From positions 1 to 64,000 of the forward strand of contig JAFURH010000055.1 of the NCBI GenBank assembly GCA_017471945.1: a stretch of DNA of 64,000 bases, given 5' to 3'. The position numbers were made by a program, and so were the translations under genes. This document shows positions 1 to 8,944 of this stretch, piece by piece (positions within the stretch are counted from its first letter, which is position 1; every line of letters starts with the position of its first letter). The notes beneath the pieces were generated by a model. That model did not search any database, had not been told where the DNA came from, and saw only the letters and a list, made by a program, of their open reading frames with translations. This stretch comes from Clostridia bacterium. Its GTDB lineage: Bacteria > Bacillota > Clostridia > Christensenellales > Borkfalkiaceae.

Positions 1-1
1 G

Positions 2-850
2 AAGTATTATAACGACGGTTCGCTTTCGACGAAGGAGGCGTATATGAAATACCTCGAAAAATTCGTCGAGATCGTTCAGCCGCAGGAAAACGTCTGTTAC
101 GACGATTATCCCATACACGGGAACAACGCAGAGCAACATTCGATCAAGGTAGACCATTTGCGTAACGCGCAAATCGTGGCGGAGTTCTGCAAGGAAAAAG
201 GGCTTAGATTCGACAAGGTGTTCCAGACCTGCGCGTTTAAAACGGGCAGTTGGGTATGTCGTACGCCGTCCGAAAGGGATATGTATTGGCAGATAAATAT
301 CGGTATGGCGATGGGCGTCAAGCAGTTCAGTTATTGGACGTATTATCCCACCGTGAACGAAGGGAACGAATATTACGAGCCGACGGCTTCCTTCGTCGAT
401 CGTAACGGTAATCCCAACCCGATCTATTATTCAATGCAGAAGATCCATTCGGAAATGCAGAATATGGCGAAAGCGTTGATGCACTTTGAATATCAGGGTC
501 TGCGGAAGTATTCCAAAGCGACCGTGCCCGGAGACGCGGGCTTCTTCGGCGGCGTGACGAATAACGATTTGAAATACGTTAAAAACGTTACGCAGGACAG
601 CGGTGGGCTTTTGCTCGTGACCGAGCTGTACGACGAGGAAAAAGATCAATACGGCTACTTCGTAGTCAACGCGACGGATACTTCTTCGCTCGTAGACTTA
701 ACGGATATTAAAGTGACGGTAGAGCTTGGCGGCGGGTTTAAAAAGGTGCAGACTTATCGGAACGGTACGCCGAAAAACAGTTTCTTGAAAGATGGTAAAA
801 CGAGCTTCTATCTTACAAGCGGCGAGGGTGTGTTCCTGTTACCTTATTGA
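2..850 (+). CDS. Glycoside hydrolase, TIM-barrel type, C-terminal part (5' truncated by window)
   Basis: The reading frame is open from base 2, so the ATG at 44 is internal and the true start lies outside the window. The visible part reads as the second half of a clan GH-A-like (beta/alpha)8 barrel: a DDYPI segment near the end of a strand, a GxxGSWVCR stretch, and MGVKQFSYWTYYP, which resembles the last barrel strand of beta-galactosidase-like enzymes. An all-beta tail follows (YGYFVVNATD, then VTVELGGG), typical of a C-terminal beta-sandwich. No signal peptide can be judged. It stands just upstream of a rhamnosidase, which fits a role in plant-glycan breakdown. The exact GH family and substrate are not clear from the fragment. 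Confidence 0.7.
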   Translation, partial: KYYNDGSLSTKEAYMKYLEKFVEIVQPQENVCYDDYPIHGNNAEQHSIKVDHLRNAQIVAEFCKEKGLRFDKVFQTCAFKTGSWVCRTPSERDMYWQINIGMAMGVKQFSYWTYYPTVNEGNEYYEPTASFVDRNGNPNPIYYSMQKIHSEMQNMAKALMHFEYQGLRKYSKATVPGDAGFFGGVTNNDLKYVKNVTQDSGGLLLVTELYDEEKDQYGYFVVNATDTSSLVDLTDIKVTVELGGGFKKVQTYRNGTPKNSFLKDGKTSFYLTSGEGVFLLPY

Positions 851-873
851 GGAAATTAAGTGGATTGTCCGAG

Positions 874-905
874 CGATACAACCGAGGGATTCGGTTGTAT
901 CGTTT
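874..905 (+). terminator. Hairpin terminator after the first glycosidase
   Basis: A perfect 12-bp stem (874-885 with 891-902) with a 5-base loop is followed by TTT. It lies between the first gene and the rhamnosidase, so part of the transcript probably ends here. Confidence 0.6.
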
Positions 906-925
906 CGGCGTAGATTAAAGGATAT

Positions 926-3136
926 ATGAAGTTTTTTGATTTTTTTGGAAAAGCGCGTTACGTGCGGTCAAACGGTTCGTATCAGTTTCCTTACGTTCGT
1001 AAGGCTTTTTTGCTTGACAGACCCGTAAAAAAAGCCACGCTGTATTTGAGCGTACTCGGCTTTTGCGAAGCGTATATGAACGGAAAAAGGATCACCGACG
1101 ATCTGTATATCACGCCTTATTCGCAATACAACAAGCAGTCGCGCTCCGAGGTGGATACTTATTTTTACGCGGACGAATTTTTTGAGGACGAACTTTCCTA
1201 CGGGGTCTACGTTTCCGAATTCGACGTGACGGCGTTTGCCCGTCAAGGAAAAAATGCGTTCGGGTTGATCGTTTCGGGCGGGTGGTACCGTTCGGGCTTG
1301 GATAAACATAATTCGTTCCGTAATTTCGGGGATACGAAGGCGTGTTTCCGTATCGTCGCGGAATATGCGGACGGAAGCGTGGAGGAGATCGTGTCCGACG
1401 GGAGCGCGAAATGGAAAAAGAGTTTTTTGGTGGAAAGCGGGATTTTTCACGAGGAGCAGGACGAAACGCAGGAGATCGCCGATTTTTCGTCCGCGGAGTT
1501 TGACGATAGCGATTGGGAATTCGTACAAGAGGCGGAAGCCCCCGAAGCGGAGTACCGCAAAAACGATTGCCCGCCAAACAGAGTTATCCGCTATATCACC
1601 CCAAAGTTCGTCGGGTTTTCCAAATACGGAAAAATTTACGACGTAGGAGAAAACGTGACGGGTTACGCCGTGATTACGTCGTCGGGAAAGAAACACGACG
1701 TGATCGTTTGCAGTTACGGCGAAGTATTGCGCGAGGACGGGGAGTTGGATTCATTTCATTGTTACGCGCAAAAATGCGTTTTTTATACGGACGGCAGAAC
1801 GCAACATTCTATGCGCTTTACGTGGCACGGATTCCGTTATTTCGAGCTTTCGAGTTCGTGCGGGGATGACGGGCTGGACTGCGCAAAAGTTGCCGTAGTG
1901 CACGCGGATATTAAAAATACTTCCGCTTTCGAATCGAACAGCGAGATCGTGAATTGGATCTACGACGCGTACGTGCGTACGCAAGCGGAAAACTATCAAT
2001 GCGGCGTGCCGACGGATTGTCCGCAGATCGAGCGCAAGGGCTACACGGGCGACGGGCAGTTACTCGCGGAATCGGGTATGACTTTGTTCGATTCCAAGGC
2101 GCTCTATAAAAAATGGCTCAGAGATATTTCCGATTGTCAGGACAAAAACACGGGGTTCGTGCATTATACCGCGCCTTGTTTTATCGGTTGCGCGGGCGGG
2201 CCGGGCGGATGGAGCTCGGCGATCGTCACCGTTCCGTATTTTTATTATCAGTTCTACGGAGAGAAAGAGGTCCTTGAAAATTATTATCCGCAGATGAAAA
2301 AATACGTGGAATTTATGCGTTCGGAAACGACGGCGAACGGATTGATCCTGATGCAAAAGCGTAAGGGCAGAAGCCTTGGCGATTGGGCTTCTCCTTGCAA
2401 GAAGCTATTGCCGACGGAGTTCGTCAACAGTTGTCTGTTCGTCGATTGCCTTTTGAAACTGTCGGAGATCGCGGCGATTCTCGGCGACAATGCCGATTGG
2501 CTTTCGCTGGCGGAAGAATATAAGGGCGCGATAGAAAAAGCGTATTTTGATCCGAAAACGGGGGATTATTGCGGTAACGAGCAAGCCTCCAACGCCTTTG
2601 CTTTGTCGATCGGGCTCGGCGACGAGCGTACGAAAAAAAGCCTCGTTGAACGTTACCGAGAGCTTAAAAAATTCGATACGGGAATATTCGGCACGAAGCT
2701 CCTCGTGGAAACTCTGTTAAAGCTCGGCGCGGCGGACGTTGTTTACGGGCTTTGGGATTCGGATGACGAGGGGTCGTTTAAGGCTTGGAAGAATGCGGGA
2801 GCAACCACTCTTTTGGAGAGCTGGAAAAACGCACGAAGCCATAATCACCCGATGTTCGGGGCGTTCGTGAAATGTTTCTTCGAGTATATTTTGGGTATTC
2901 GCCGTAAAGAAAGCGGGTATAAAAAGGTGATAATTCAGCCGTTGCGCTTTGAAAAAATTTCCAAGGCGAAAGGAAAAATACGGACGGAAGCGGGCGAGCT
3001 CGCAGTTTCTTTTACGCGTGGAGAAAAGGGAACGGAATTTTCGATCTGTTTACCCGAAGGCGTAGAAGGTACGTTCGTTTTCGGGAACGTAGAACGTGCG
3101 CTCTCTTCCGGCACAAATCGCTTTTTGATCGATTGA
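926..3136 (+). CDS. Alpha-L-rhamnosidase, GH78
   Basis: Hydrolyses terminal alpha-L-rhamnose from plant or pectic glycans. The 736-residue protein has an N-terminal beta-sandwich (about 15-160, with the YMNGKRITDDLYITPYSQY element typical of the family), a second sandwich to about 340, the (alpha/alpha)6 catalytic barrel, and a C-terminal beta domain from about 640. The family signature is present as PTDCPQIERKGYTGDGQ; E369 in IER is the expected general acid. No signal peptide is visible, so it probably acts in the cytosol on imported oligosaccharides. The start has an AAAGGA site 6 bases upstream. The family call is firm; substrate detail is inference. Confidence 0.93.
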   Translation: MKFFDFFGKARYVRSNGSYQFPYVRKAFLLDRPVKKATLYLSVLGFCEAYMNGKRITDDLYITPYSQYNKQSRSEVDTYFYADEFFEDELSYGVYVSEFDVTAFARQGKNAFGLIVSGGWYRSGLDKHNSFRNFGDTKACFRIVAEYADGSVEEIVSDGSAKWKKSFLVESGIFHEEQDETQEIADFSSAEFDDSDWEFVQEAEAPEAEYRKNDCPPNRVIRYITPKFVGFSKYGKIYDVGENVTGYAVITSSGKKHDVIVCSYGEVLREDGELDSFHCYAQKCVFYTDGRTQHSMRFTWHGFRYFELSSSCGDDGLDCAKVAVVHADIKNTSAFESNSEIVNWIYDAYVRTQAENYQCGVPTDCPQIERKGYTGDGQLLAESGMTLFDSKALYKKWLRDISDCQDKNTGFVHYTAPCFIGCAGGPGGWSSAIVTVPYFYYQFYGEKEVLENYYPQMKKYVEFMRSETTANGLILMQKRKGRSLGDWASPCKKLLPTEFVNSCLFVDCLLKLSEIAAILGDNADWLSLAEEYKGAIEKAYFDPKTGDYCGNEQASNAFALSIGLGDERTKKSLVERYRELKKFDTGIFGTKLLVETLLKLGAADVVYGLWDSDDEGSFKAWKNAGATTLLESWKNARSHNHPMFGAFVKCFFEYILGIRRKESGYKKVIIQPLRFEKISKAKGKIRTEAGELAVSFTRGEKGTEFSICLPEGVEGTFVFGNVERALSSGTNRFLID

Positions 3137-3170
3137 ATAATGATTTTATTTTAACATAGCGTAAAACCTA

Positions 3171-3198
3171 TTGTATTTTCATAAAGATATGGTATAAT
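3171..3198 (+). promoter_or_regulatory. Promoter of the decayed gene at 3.2-3.7 kb
   Basis: TTGTAT (3171-3176), 16-base spacer, TATAAT (3193-3198). The first ATG of the relic follows only 8 bases after the -10 box. Confidence 0.5.
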
Positions 3199-3206
3199 AA
3201 TCCAAA

Positions 3207-3715
3207 ATGAACTATATAACGATACAGTCGAAACGACTTTACGGCTTTATATGGCAGAGTCAAGCGAGCGTATTCGTGAGATATACTCCTTCGCGTATTT
3301 ACAACAGCCATCATCAGACGTTCTCTATAATAAAATAACGATAAAGCTCTAAGTTCGTATCGCATTTGACTTTAAGACGCTCGCGCGAAAAGTCATCGAC
3401 GATAGCTTTCCTGTCTTGAAAGTAAAACGCGAGGTATTTTCCTACGGACGATAACGAAGAAAAGAAACCGCTTGGCGAGAAAATCGAAGATACGCTCGAC
3501 AAGCCTTATACAAAACGCAAAATGCGATATACGGCGAAAAGAAAGGCAGCGAAGACGTGCCTTATACGATGGAAGATCCCAGCGGTTTCCGCAGAGTAAA
3601 CAAGCACGCTACAAGGCGAAACATTGCGTGGAAACTGATTAAAAAACCGAAAATCGCGCTCATTGCGATGGGCGTGATAGCGGCAATCATTATAATCATA
3701 CAAATTATAAAATAA
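3207..3715 (+). pseudogene. Decayed small membrane-protein gene
   Basis: Three overlapping frames carry protein-like sequence but no frame is open throughout. The start is ATG 3207 (MNYITIQSKRLYGF); the next frame runs from 3251 (MAESSERIREIYSFAYLQQ), has a TAA near 3349 and then continues as IAFDFKTLARKVIDDSFPVL to a stop near 3454. The frame beginning near 3426 gives DDNEEKKPLGEKIEDTLDKPYTKRK, and after a further shift near 3535 the last frame gives YTMEDPSGFRRVNKH followed by a single C-terminal membrane helix (IALIAMGVIAAIIIIIQ) ending at 3715. This pattern of a stop and at least two shifts points to a pseudogene of a soluble-plus-tail-anchor protein. I do not recognise the family. The 640 bases between the rhamnosidase and aspA hold nothing else. 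Confidence 0.55.
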
Positions 3716-3782
3716 ATTGAATAGCATCGCAAGAGGGATAAAAATCAGTGCTTTTTTCGTTAGGGCGTTTGACTTATTAAAA

Positions 3783-5162
3783 TCAAATCATTTTTTTCGG
3801 GTCTAAAATTTTATTGATATGCGCTTGCGGAATAATGTTTTCTTCAATGAGAATCTCTCGGACGTTGCGTTTTTCATTTAACGCGCGTTTTGCAATTTGG
3901 GACGCTTTGGTGTAGCCGACGTGAGGGCAAAGTGCGGTCACGATTCCTATACTCTTTTCAACTTCTTCCTTACAATTATCGGCGTTGACCGTAATTCCTT
4001 CGATACAGTCCTTGCGGAAAATATCTACGCCGTTTGTGAGCGTTTCGAGCGATTCAAAAAGACAATAGAAGATGATCGGTTCAAATGCGTTGAGTTCAAG
4101 CTGCCCTGCTTCGGCTGCGAGCGTGATCGTTGCGTCGTTGCCGATGACGTTGAACGCGATTTGGTTGACGACTTCGGGAATAACGGGATTGATCTTTCCC
4201 GGCATAATAGACGAGCCGTTTTGTTTGGCGGGAAGATTGATTTCTGCAAATCCGGTTCTTGGTCCGGACGACATTAAACGCAAGTCGTTTGCAATTTTTG
4301 AAAGGGTAGTAGCGCAGGCCTTAACGATTCCCGAAACGTAAACGAATCCGTCGAGATTTTGCGTGGAGTCGATTAGGTCGTCCGCTTGTGTGAGTTCCAA
4401 TCCCGCGACAAGGCAAAGAGTAGGGAGAACGTTTTTTATGTATTGCGGATTGGCGGTAATGCTCGTGCCGATTGCCGTGCCGCCCATATTGAGTTTGGAC
4501 ATTTCTACCGCCGCTTTTTCAAAACGGATAATATCCCTTGAAAGGGCGGAAGCGTAAGCGTTAAAGGTCTGCCCGAAACTGATGGGAACGGCGTCTTGCA
4601 TTTCCGTTCTGCCCATTTTGATAACGTTACGGAATTCGCGGCTCTTTTTCAACAGCGCGTCGCGGAGCTTTTCCAACTTTACGATCGCGCGTTTGAGCAT
4701 TCGGATCGTGGCAATTTTTCCTGCGCTCGGAAATACGTCGTTGGTGGATTGACCGCAGTTGGCGTGGTCGTTAGGATGTACGATGGAATAGTTTCCTTTT
4801 TCGCCGCCGAGAATTTCGATCGCGCGGTTGGCAACGACTTCGTTTGCGTTCATATTCAACGACGTGCCTGCGCCGCCTTGAATCGCGTCTACGATAAAGT
4901 TTTCCAATAATTTACCGCTCAAAATTTCGTCGCAGGCCTGCGTCATAGCGGCCGCGATTTTTTTATCGATCGCCCCCACTTCGCCGTTCGTAATAGCGGC
5001 GGCTTTTTTAATTTCGATAATCGCTTTGATAAATTCGGGGTGTGCTTTTTTGTCGCTGATCTTAAAGTTTTCGTATGCGCGTAAGGATTGTATGCCGTAA
5101 TATGCGTTTGCGGGAACTTTCTTTTCGCCGATCGAATCTTGTTCAAGTCTAAATTTTTTCAT
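3783..5162 (-). CDS. aspA: Aspartate ammonia-lyase
   Basis: Catalyses reversible deamination of L-aspartate to fumarate and ammonia. The 459-residue length and features match the fumarase/aspartase superfamily: N-terminal DSIGEKKVPANAYYGIQSLRA, a GGAGTSLNMNANEV segment, HPNDHANCGQSTND (substrate-binding TxxND), and the signature loop GSSIMPGKINPVIPEVV carrying the catalytic serine. The aspartase-type AYYGIQ and PEVVNQ variants favour AspA over class II fumarase. The start has an AAAAGGAAA site. It is transcribed divergently from a LysR regulator, with interlocked promoters in the gap, so that regulator probably controls it. Confidence 0.93.
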   Translation of the reverse strand: MKKFRLEQDSIGEKKVPANAYYGIQSLRAYENFKISDKKAHPEFIKAIIEIKKAAAITNGEVGAIDKKIAAAMTQACDEILSGKLLENFIVDAIQGGAGTSLNMNANEVVANRAIEILGGEKGNYSIVHPNDHANCGQSTNDVFPSAGKIATIRMLKRAIVKLEKLRDALLKKSREFRNVIKMGRTEMQDAVPISFGQTFNAYASALSRDIIRFEKAAVEMSKLNMGGTAIGTSITANPQYIKNVLPTLCLVAGLELTQADDLIDSTQNLDGFVYVSGIVKACATTLSKIANDLRLMSSGPRTGFAEINLPAKQNGSSIMPGKINPVIPEVVNQIAFNVIGNDATITLAAEAGQLELNAFEPIIFYCLFESLETLTNGVDIFRKDCIEGITVNADNCKEEVEKSIGIVTALCPHVGYTKASQIAKRALNEKRNVREILIEENIIPQAHINKILDPKKMI

Positions 5163-5191
5163 AATGATTTTCCTTTTTTTAGTTTGATGAC

Positions 5192-5223
5192 TTGATTATA
5201 CAACAAAATTATGATATAATCAA
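5192..5223. promoter_or_regulatory. Face-to-face overlapping promoters for aspA and the LysR gene
   Basis: On the + strand TTGATT (5192-5197), 17 bases, TATAAT (5215-5220). On the - strand TTGATT (5223-5218), 17 bases, TATAAT (5200-5195). The two promoters occupy the same 32 bases as an inverted repeat with 9-bp perfect arms (TTGATTATA / TATAATCAA), so the -35 of one overlaps the -10 of the other. Two polymerases could not bind at once. The palindrome may also be the LysR binding site. Confidence 0.75.
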
Positions 5224-5282
5224 ATATATATTAAAACATAATAATCATAATTTTCAAGTTATGACGAAGGGGAGATCGGGGT

Positions 5283-6227
5283 ATGTTCAGATATAAAGAA
5301 TATATATTTACCATCTGTGAAACGGGGAGCTTTACCAAAGCGGCGGAAAAATTGTTCGTGTCTCAACCGTCGTTATCTGCAACGGTAAAAAGATTGGAAG
5401 AAAAAATCGGAGAACCGATCTTTGATCGGTCGAGTTCGCCCGTGAGTTTGACGGAAGCTGGGAAAGAATACGTAAAATATGCTATTCAAATACGAGAGTT
5501 GGAACGAGATTTTGAAAAATATGTGTTCGATTACGGGAATTTACTTGCGGGAAAGATCCGTATCGGGGGGAGTAGTTTCTTTTCCTCGCTCGTATTGCCT
5601 GAAATTATTTCCGAGTTCAGTAAAGAGAATACGAAGATCGAGTTTGAGATATTTGAAGATAACACGAAAAATCTTTTGGTAAAACTTCGGGAAAACAGTT
5701 TGGATATCATCGTGGATAACACGAAACCAGACGAAGAAAATATTTCTTCGAAAGCCTATAAATCGGAACAGTTGCTACTTGCCGTGCCAAAAAAATTTAC
5801 CATAAACAAGCGGTTTGAAAAAGAGCGATTAACGGCGGAGGAAATTAAGGCGAACGAACATTTAAATGTTCGGGGGATCGATTTTTCCAAACTGACCGAT
5901 CAACCGTTCGTGCTTTTACGCCGAGAGAACGATACGGGAAAAAGAGCGGAAAAGCTTTTTAAAAAATACGAAGCGACCCCTAACGTGGTTTTTTATCTTG
6001 ATCAGCAAGTAACGTCCTATAACGTTGCTTGTGCGGGGATCGGGATCGCATTTGTAAGCGATACGTTGGTAAAAAGTATCGGTGCGTCGCCCGACGTATA
6101 TTACTACAAGATAAACGACAGATTGGCTGTTCGAAATATTTATTTTCTCTATAAGAAAAACGGATATTTATCTTCGGCGTGCCGAAAGTTCCTTGAAACA
6201 AATGCGGGGAAAAAAGAAGATATTTGA
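5283..6227 (+). CDS. LysR-family transcriptional regulator
   Basis: The 314-residue protein has an N-terminal winged helix-turn-helix (about 1-60: GSFTKAAEKLFVSQPSLSATVKRLEEKIGEPIFDR) and a periplasmic-binding-like effector domain from about 90. It starts 120 bases from divergent aspA, the classic arrangement of a LysR regulator with its target, so it probably controls aspA and itself in response to an acid such as aspartate or fumarate (inference). A GGGGAG site precedes ATG 5283. The family is clear; the effector is unknown. Confidence 0.92.
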   Translation: MFRYKEYIFTICETGSFTKAAEKLFVSQPSLSATVKRLEEKIGEPIFDRSSSPVSLTEAGKEYVKYAIQIRELERDFEKYVFDYGNLLAGKIRIGGSSFFSSLVLPEIISEFSKENTKIEFEIFEDNTKNLLVKLRENSLDIIVDNTKPDEENISSKAYKSEQLLLAVPKKFTINKRFEKERLTAEEIKANEHLNVRGIDFSKLTDQPFVLLRRENDTGKRAEKLFKKYEATPNVVFYLDQQVTSYNVACAGIGIAFVSDTLVKSIGASPDVYYYKINDRLAVRNIYFLYKKNGYLSSACRKFLETNAGKKEDI

Positions 6228-6248
6228 AAAGGTTTTAAAAAAGCAAAT

Positions 6249-6371
6249 ATGCAACGTTGGAATTACTTCGTAACGCTTACTTGCGATCCGAAGAAGCATA
6301 CGATCGAGAGTTTTCGGGAAAAATTACGGAAACGTCTTTCCATTTTACATACGCGTAGGGTTGAAATATGA
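6249..6371 (+). pseudogene. Fragment of a rolling-circle Rep-like protein
   Basis: A 40-codon frame begins MQRWNYFVTLTCDPKK. The FVTLTxDPKK block resembles the first motif of plasmid and phage replication initiators (Inovirus gene II-like), but the usual F is C here and the protein stops before the HUH and tyrosine motifs. A neighbouring frame from about 6355 (KYEGVLETFSRSYTYRKK) and the 6368-6553 frame may be other pieces. It is most likely a dead mobile-element remnant. The rest of 6463-6705 shows no gene. Confidence 0.4.
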
Positions 6372-6411
6372 GGGCGTATTGGAAACATTTTCACGCTCTT
6401 ATACGTACAGA

Positions 6412-6462
6412 AAAAAACGGTGGAGATTTCGCGGCAAGCGAGCGCGAAAACCGCCGTTTTTT
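6412..6462 (+). terminator. Long hairpin terminator
   Basis: Outer stem AAAAAACGGTGG (6412-6423) pairs with 6451-6462 (one G-U), inner stem TTTCGCG (6427-6433) with 6443-6449, followed by T-rich sequence. Likely ends LysR-region transcription before the GH36 operon. Confidence 0.7.
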
Positions 6463-6705
6463 ATCTTTAAGTCTGTCTGGTAAGTTCAGTAAAAGAGACG
6501 ACGCCTTGCCATATAAAGTAAGAGTCGTTATGGATAATTTTTCCAAACTATAATTATATGATCCGTTCGTTTATACGGGCGCGCGAAGTTTTTTTTGATC
6601 TTCATTTGGCAATTGAACTTTCTTTTTATTCCAAAGTGACGGCTTGATATAGCCACGTAAAGAAAAAGATGACAAAAAATAATATGAAATAACCAAAAAA
6701 AACTA

Positions 6706-6734
6706 TTTATATAAATTAAATAAAATGATACAAT
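6706..6734 (+). promoter_or_regulatory. Promoter of the GH36 operon, probably giving a leaderless mRNA
   Basis: TTTATA (6706-6711), 17 bases, extended TG-A-TACAAT (-10 at 6729-6734). The ATG at 6741 lies 6 bases after the -10 box, where transcription should begin, and there is no Shine-Dalgarno sequence. Confidence 0.55.
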
Positions 6735-6740
6735 ATATGT

Positions 6741-8939
6741 ATGGCAATCAGTTTTTGTAAAGAAAAAAAAGTGTTCAAGTTGGATACCGAACAAACGAGT
6801 TATATCTTTTGCGTATCAGACAACGATTTTATAGAACATTTATATTACGGAAAGCGTATTAACGACGTTGACGTAAAAAGTATATCCAATCGACAGATAT
6901 ATTCGTTTGGCGCAAAGGAGCAGGAGAGTTCGCGTGATTTTTCGATAGGCACCGTTCTGCACGAGTTGTCCGTAGCGTCTTGCGGCGACTTACGGATCCC
7001 GTCCGTAATAATCGATTTTAACGGTGAAAGCGTTTCCAACAGATTCCGTTACCGAGCTCATAAAGTATATAAAGGTCGAAAAGCTATAAACGGACTGCCT
7101 TATTCCCGCGACAACGGCTCGTGCGAAACTTTGCAAGTGGAGTTGGAAAACGATGCGAATACCGTTCGTATCCTTTTATATTACACGGTTTATGAGAGAG
7201 AAAACGTAATCTGCCGCTATGTTGAGTTGGTAAATAAAACGCTTCCGTGCATATATTTGGAAAAAGCCGCTAGCGTTTGCATAGATTTTTACGGCTGCGA
7301 TTACGATTTGATCACTTTGGAAGGAATGTATTTATGCGAGCGTTCTAAAATTCAACGTACGCCGTTGAGAAAAGGGTTTCAGGGCAATGCTTCCATCGTG
7401 GGCGCTTCCTCTCACCATACAAATCCGTTTTTTGCCTTATGTTCAAAAAATGCCGACGAGAATCTCGGTGAAACATACGGATTCAATATCGTTTATAGCG
7501 GTAATTTCAAAAACGAAATCGAGGTTGACCGATTATGCGATACCAGGGTAGTTTGCGGAATTAACGATGTGGGCTTCAGATGGAAACTGCGTAGAGGCGA
7601 GCGTTTTGAGACGCCTGAAGTCGTTATGACTTTTTCGGACGAAGGCGTGGGCGGAATGTCCAGAAATATGCACGACCATATCAGGAATAATATTATCGAA
7701 CGGCGATATGCGTTTTGTAAACGCCCTATCGTAATAAATTCCTGGGAAGCGACGTACTTTGACGTGACCGAAAATAAGTTGTTGTCGCTTGCAAAAAGCG
7801 CCAAAGAATGTGGCGTTGATACCGTGGTTTTGGATGACGGATGGTTTAGAAAAAACGATAAAAGCGGGTTGGGAGATTTTTTCGTTGATAAAGAAAAATT
7901 CCCGTCGGGGCTTAAAAAATTGTCGGAAGATATCCATTCCTTGGGCTTGAATTTCGGGATATGGTTAGAGCCGGAAATGGCTGCGATCGAAAGCGAATTT
8001 TATAAGAATCACGAACGAAATATATTATCGACAGAAAGCAAACCCCTCGTTTACAGAAATCAATTTTTGATAGATCTCACCCTTGACGAAAACGTCGAGA
8101 AAATCAAGAATAGAATTTCAGCCGAATTGGCGGACGTAAAAATCGAATATATCAAATGGGATTGCAATAGATATTTAAACGAAGCGAGTTCGAAAAACAG
8201 CCCGCAAGGGGAAGTCTTTCACAGGCAGATGTTGGGCGTGTATAAACTGCTCGACGGAATAAAGAAAAATTTCCCCGACGCTATGATTGAAACCTGTTCG
8301 GGAGGCGGTGGCAGATTCGATCCGGGAATGCTTTATTATTCTCCGCAAATTTGGGCGTCGGATAATACCGATCCGTTTGCAAGAATATATATCGAGTACG
8401 GTACGAGTCTGGCGTACCCGAAATCCACCGTAAGTTGTCATTTTTCGGAAGGAGTATGTACGAGCGGTAGACGTTCAAGTTACGATTTCAGATATATCGT
8501 GGCGTCGTTCGGACCGTTCGGATACGAGCTTGATCTCTCCAAATATCCAAAAGAAGATTTGGAGAAATTCAAAGAGTATTCTCTTAAATACAGAGAAAAC
8601 GAAAAAATTATGCTGGAAGGAGATTTGTACCGATTGATTTCACCTGAAAGCGACGAGTTTTGTTCTTATATAGAAGTCAGTAAGGATAAAACGAGAGCAT
8701 TGTTCTCGTTTATCGAGATTAACACGACGGGACATACCGAGAGTACCGTCGTCAGACTTAAAGGGCTTGCGGCGGATAAGCTTTACAAAAACGAATCGAC
8801 GGGACAAATACTTACGGGAGCTGCGCTGATGAACGTTGGAATCCGCGTGGGCGATTTGTTTAAAGAAAAAGGCGGAAGCGGCAGGCAGATTTTGTTTTCC
8901 GCGCAATCGGACAATATAGAAAATAAAAAGGAGTACTAA
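6741..8939 (+). CDS. Alpha-galactosidase, GH36
   Basis: Removes terminal alpha-1,6-galactose from raffinose-family oligosaccharides or galactomannan. The 732-residue protein has the full GH36 layout: N-terminal beta-supersandwich (to about 340), a (beta/alpha)8 barrel with VVLDDGWF, the nucleophile motif KWDCNR (D474) and the acid/base motif ASDNTDP (D541), then a C-terminal beta domain. The 67-residue distance between the two acids is close to that of characterised bacterial GH36 enzymes. There is no signal peptide, so it is cytosolic. It heads an operon with a GH63-like hydrolase 5 bases downstream. The start lacks a Shine-Dalgarno site but matches the family N-terminus. Confidence 0.94.
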   Translation: MAISFCKEKKVFKLDTEQTSYIFCVSDNDFIEHLYYGKRINDVDVKSISNRQIYSFGAKEQESSRDFSIGTVLHELSVASCGDLRIPSVIIDFNGESVSNRFRYRAHKVYKGRKAINGLPYSRDNGSCETLQVELENDANTVRILLYYTVYERENVICRYVELVNKTLPCIYLEKAASVCIDFYGCDYDLITLEGMYLCERSKIQRTPLRKGFQGNASIVGASSHHTNPFFALCSKNADENLGETYGFNIVYSGNFKNEIEVDRLCDTRVVCGINDVGFRWKLRRGERFETPEVVMTFSDEGVGGMSRNMHDHIRNNIIERRYAFCKRPIVINSWEATYFDVTENKLLSLAKSAKECGVDTVVLDDGWFRKNDKSGLGDFFVDKEKFPSGLKKLSEDIHSLGLNFGIWLEPEMAAIESEFYKNHERNILSTESKPLVYRNQFLIDLTLDENVEKIKNRISAELADVKIEYIKWDCNRYLNEASSKNSPQGEVFHRQMLGVYKLLDGIKKNFPDAMIETCSGGGGRFDPGMLYYSPQIWASDNTDPFARIYIEYGTSLAYPKSTVSCHFSEGVCTSGRRSSYDFRYIVASFGPFGYELDLSKYPKEDLEKFKEYSLKYRENEKIMLEGDLYRLISPESDEFCSYIEVSKDKTRALFSFIEINTTGHTESTVVRLKGLAADKLYKNESTGQILTGAALMNVGIRVGDLFKEKGGSGRQILFSAQSDNIENKKEY

Positions 8940-8944
8940 TTTTT

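Noticed and set aside
968..1696. 242-codon - strand frame inside the rhamnosidase
   Set aside because: Shadow of the GH78 gene caused by CG-rich codon use; no protein-like motifs or ribosome binding site.
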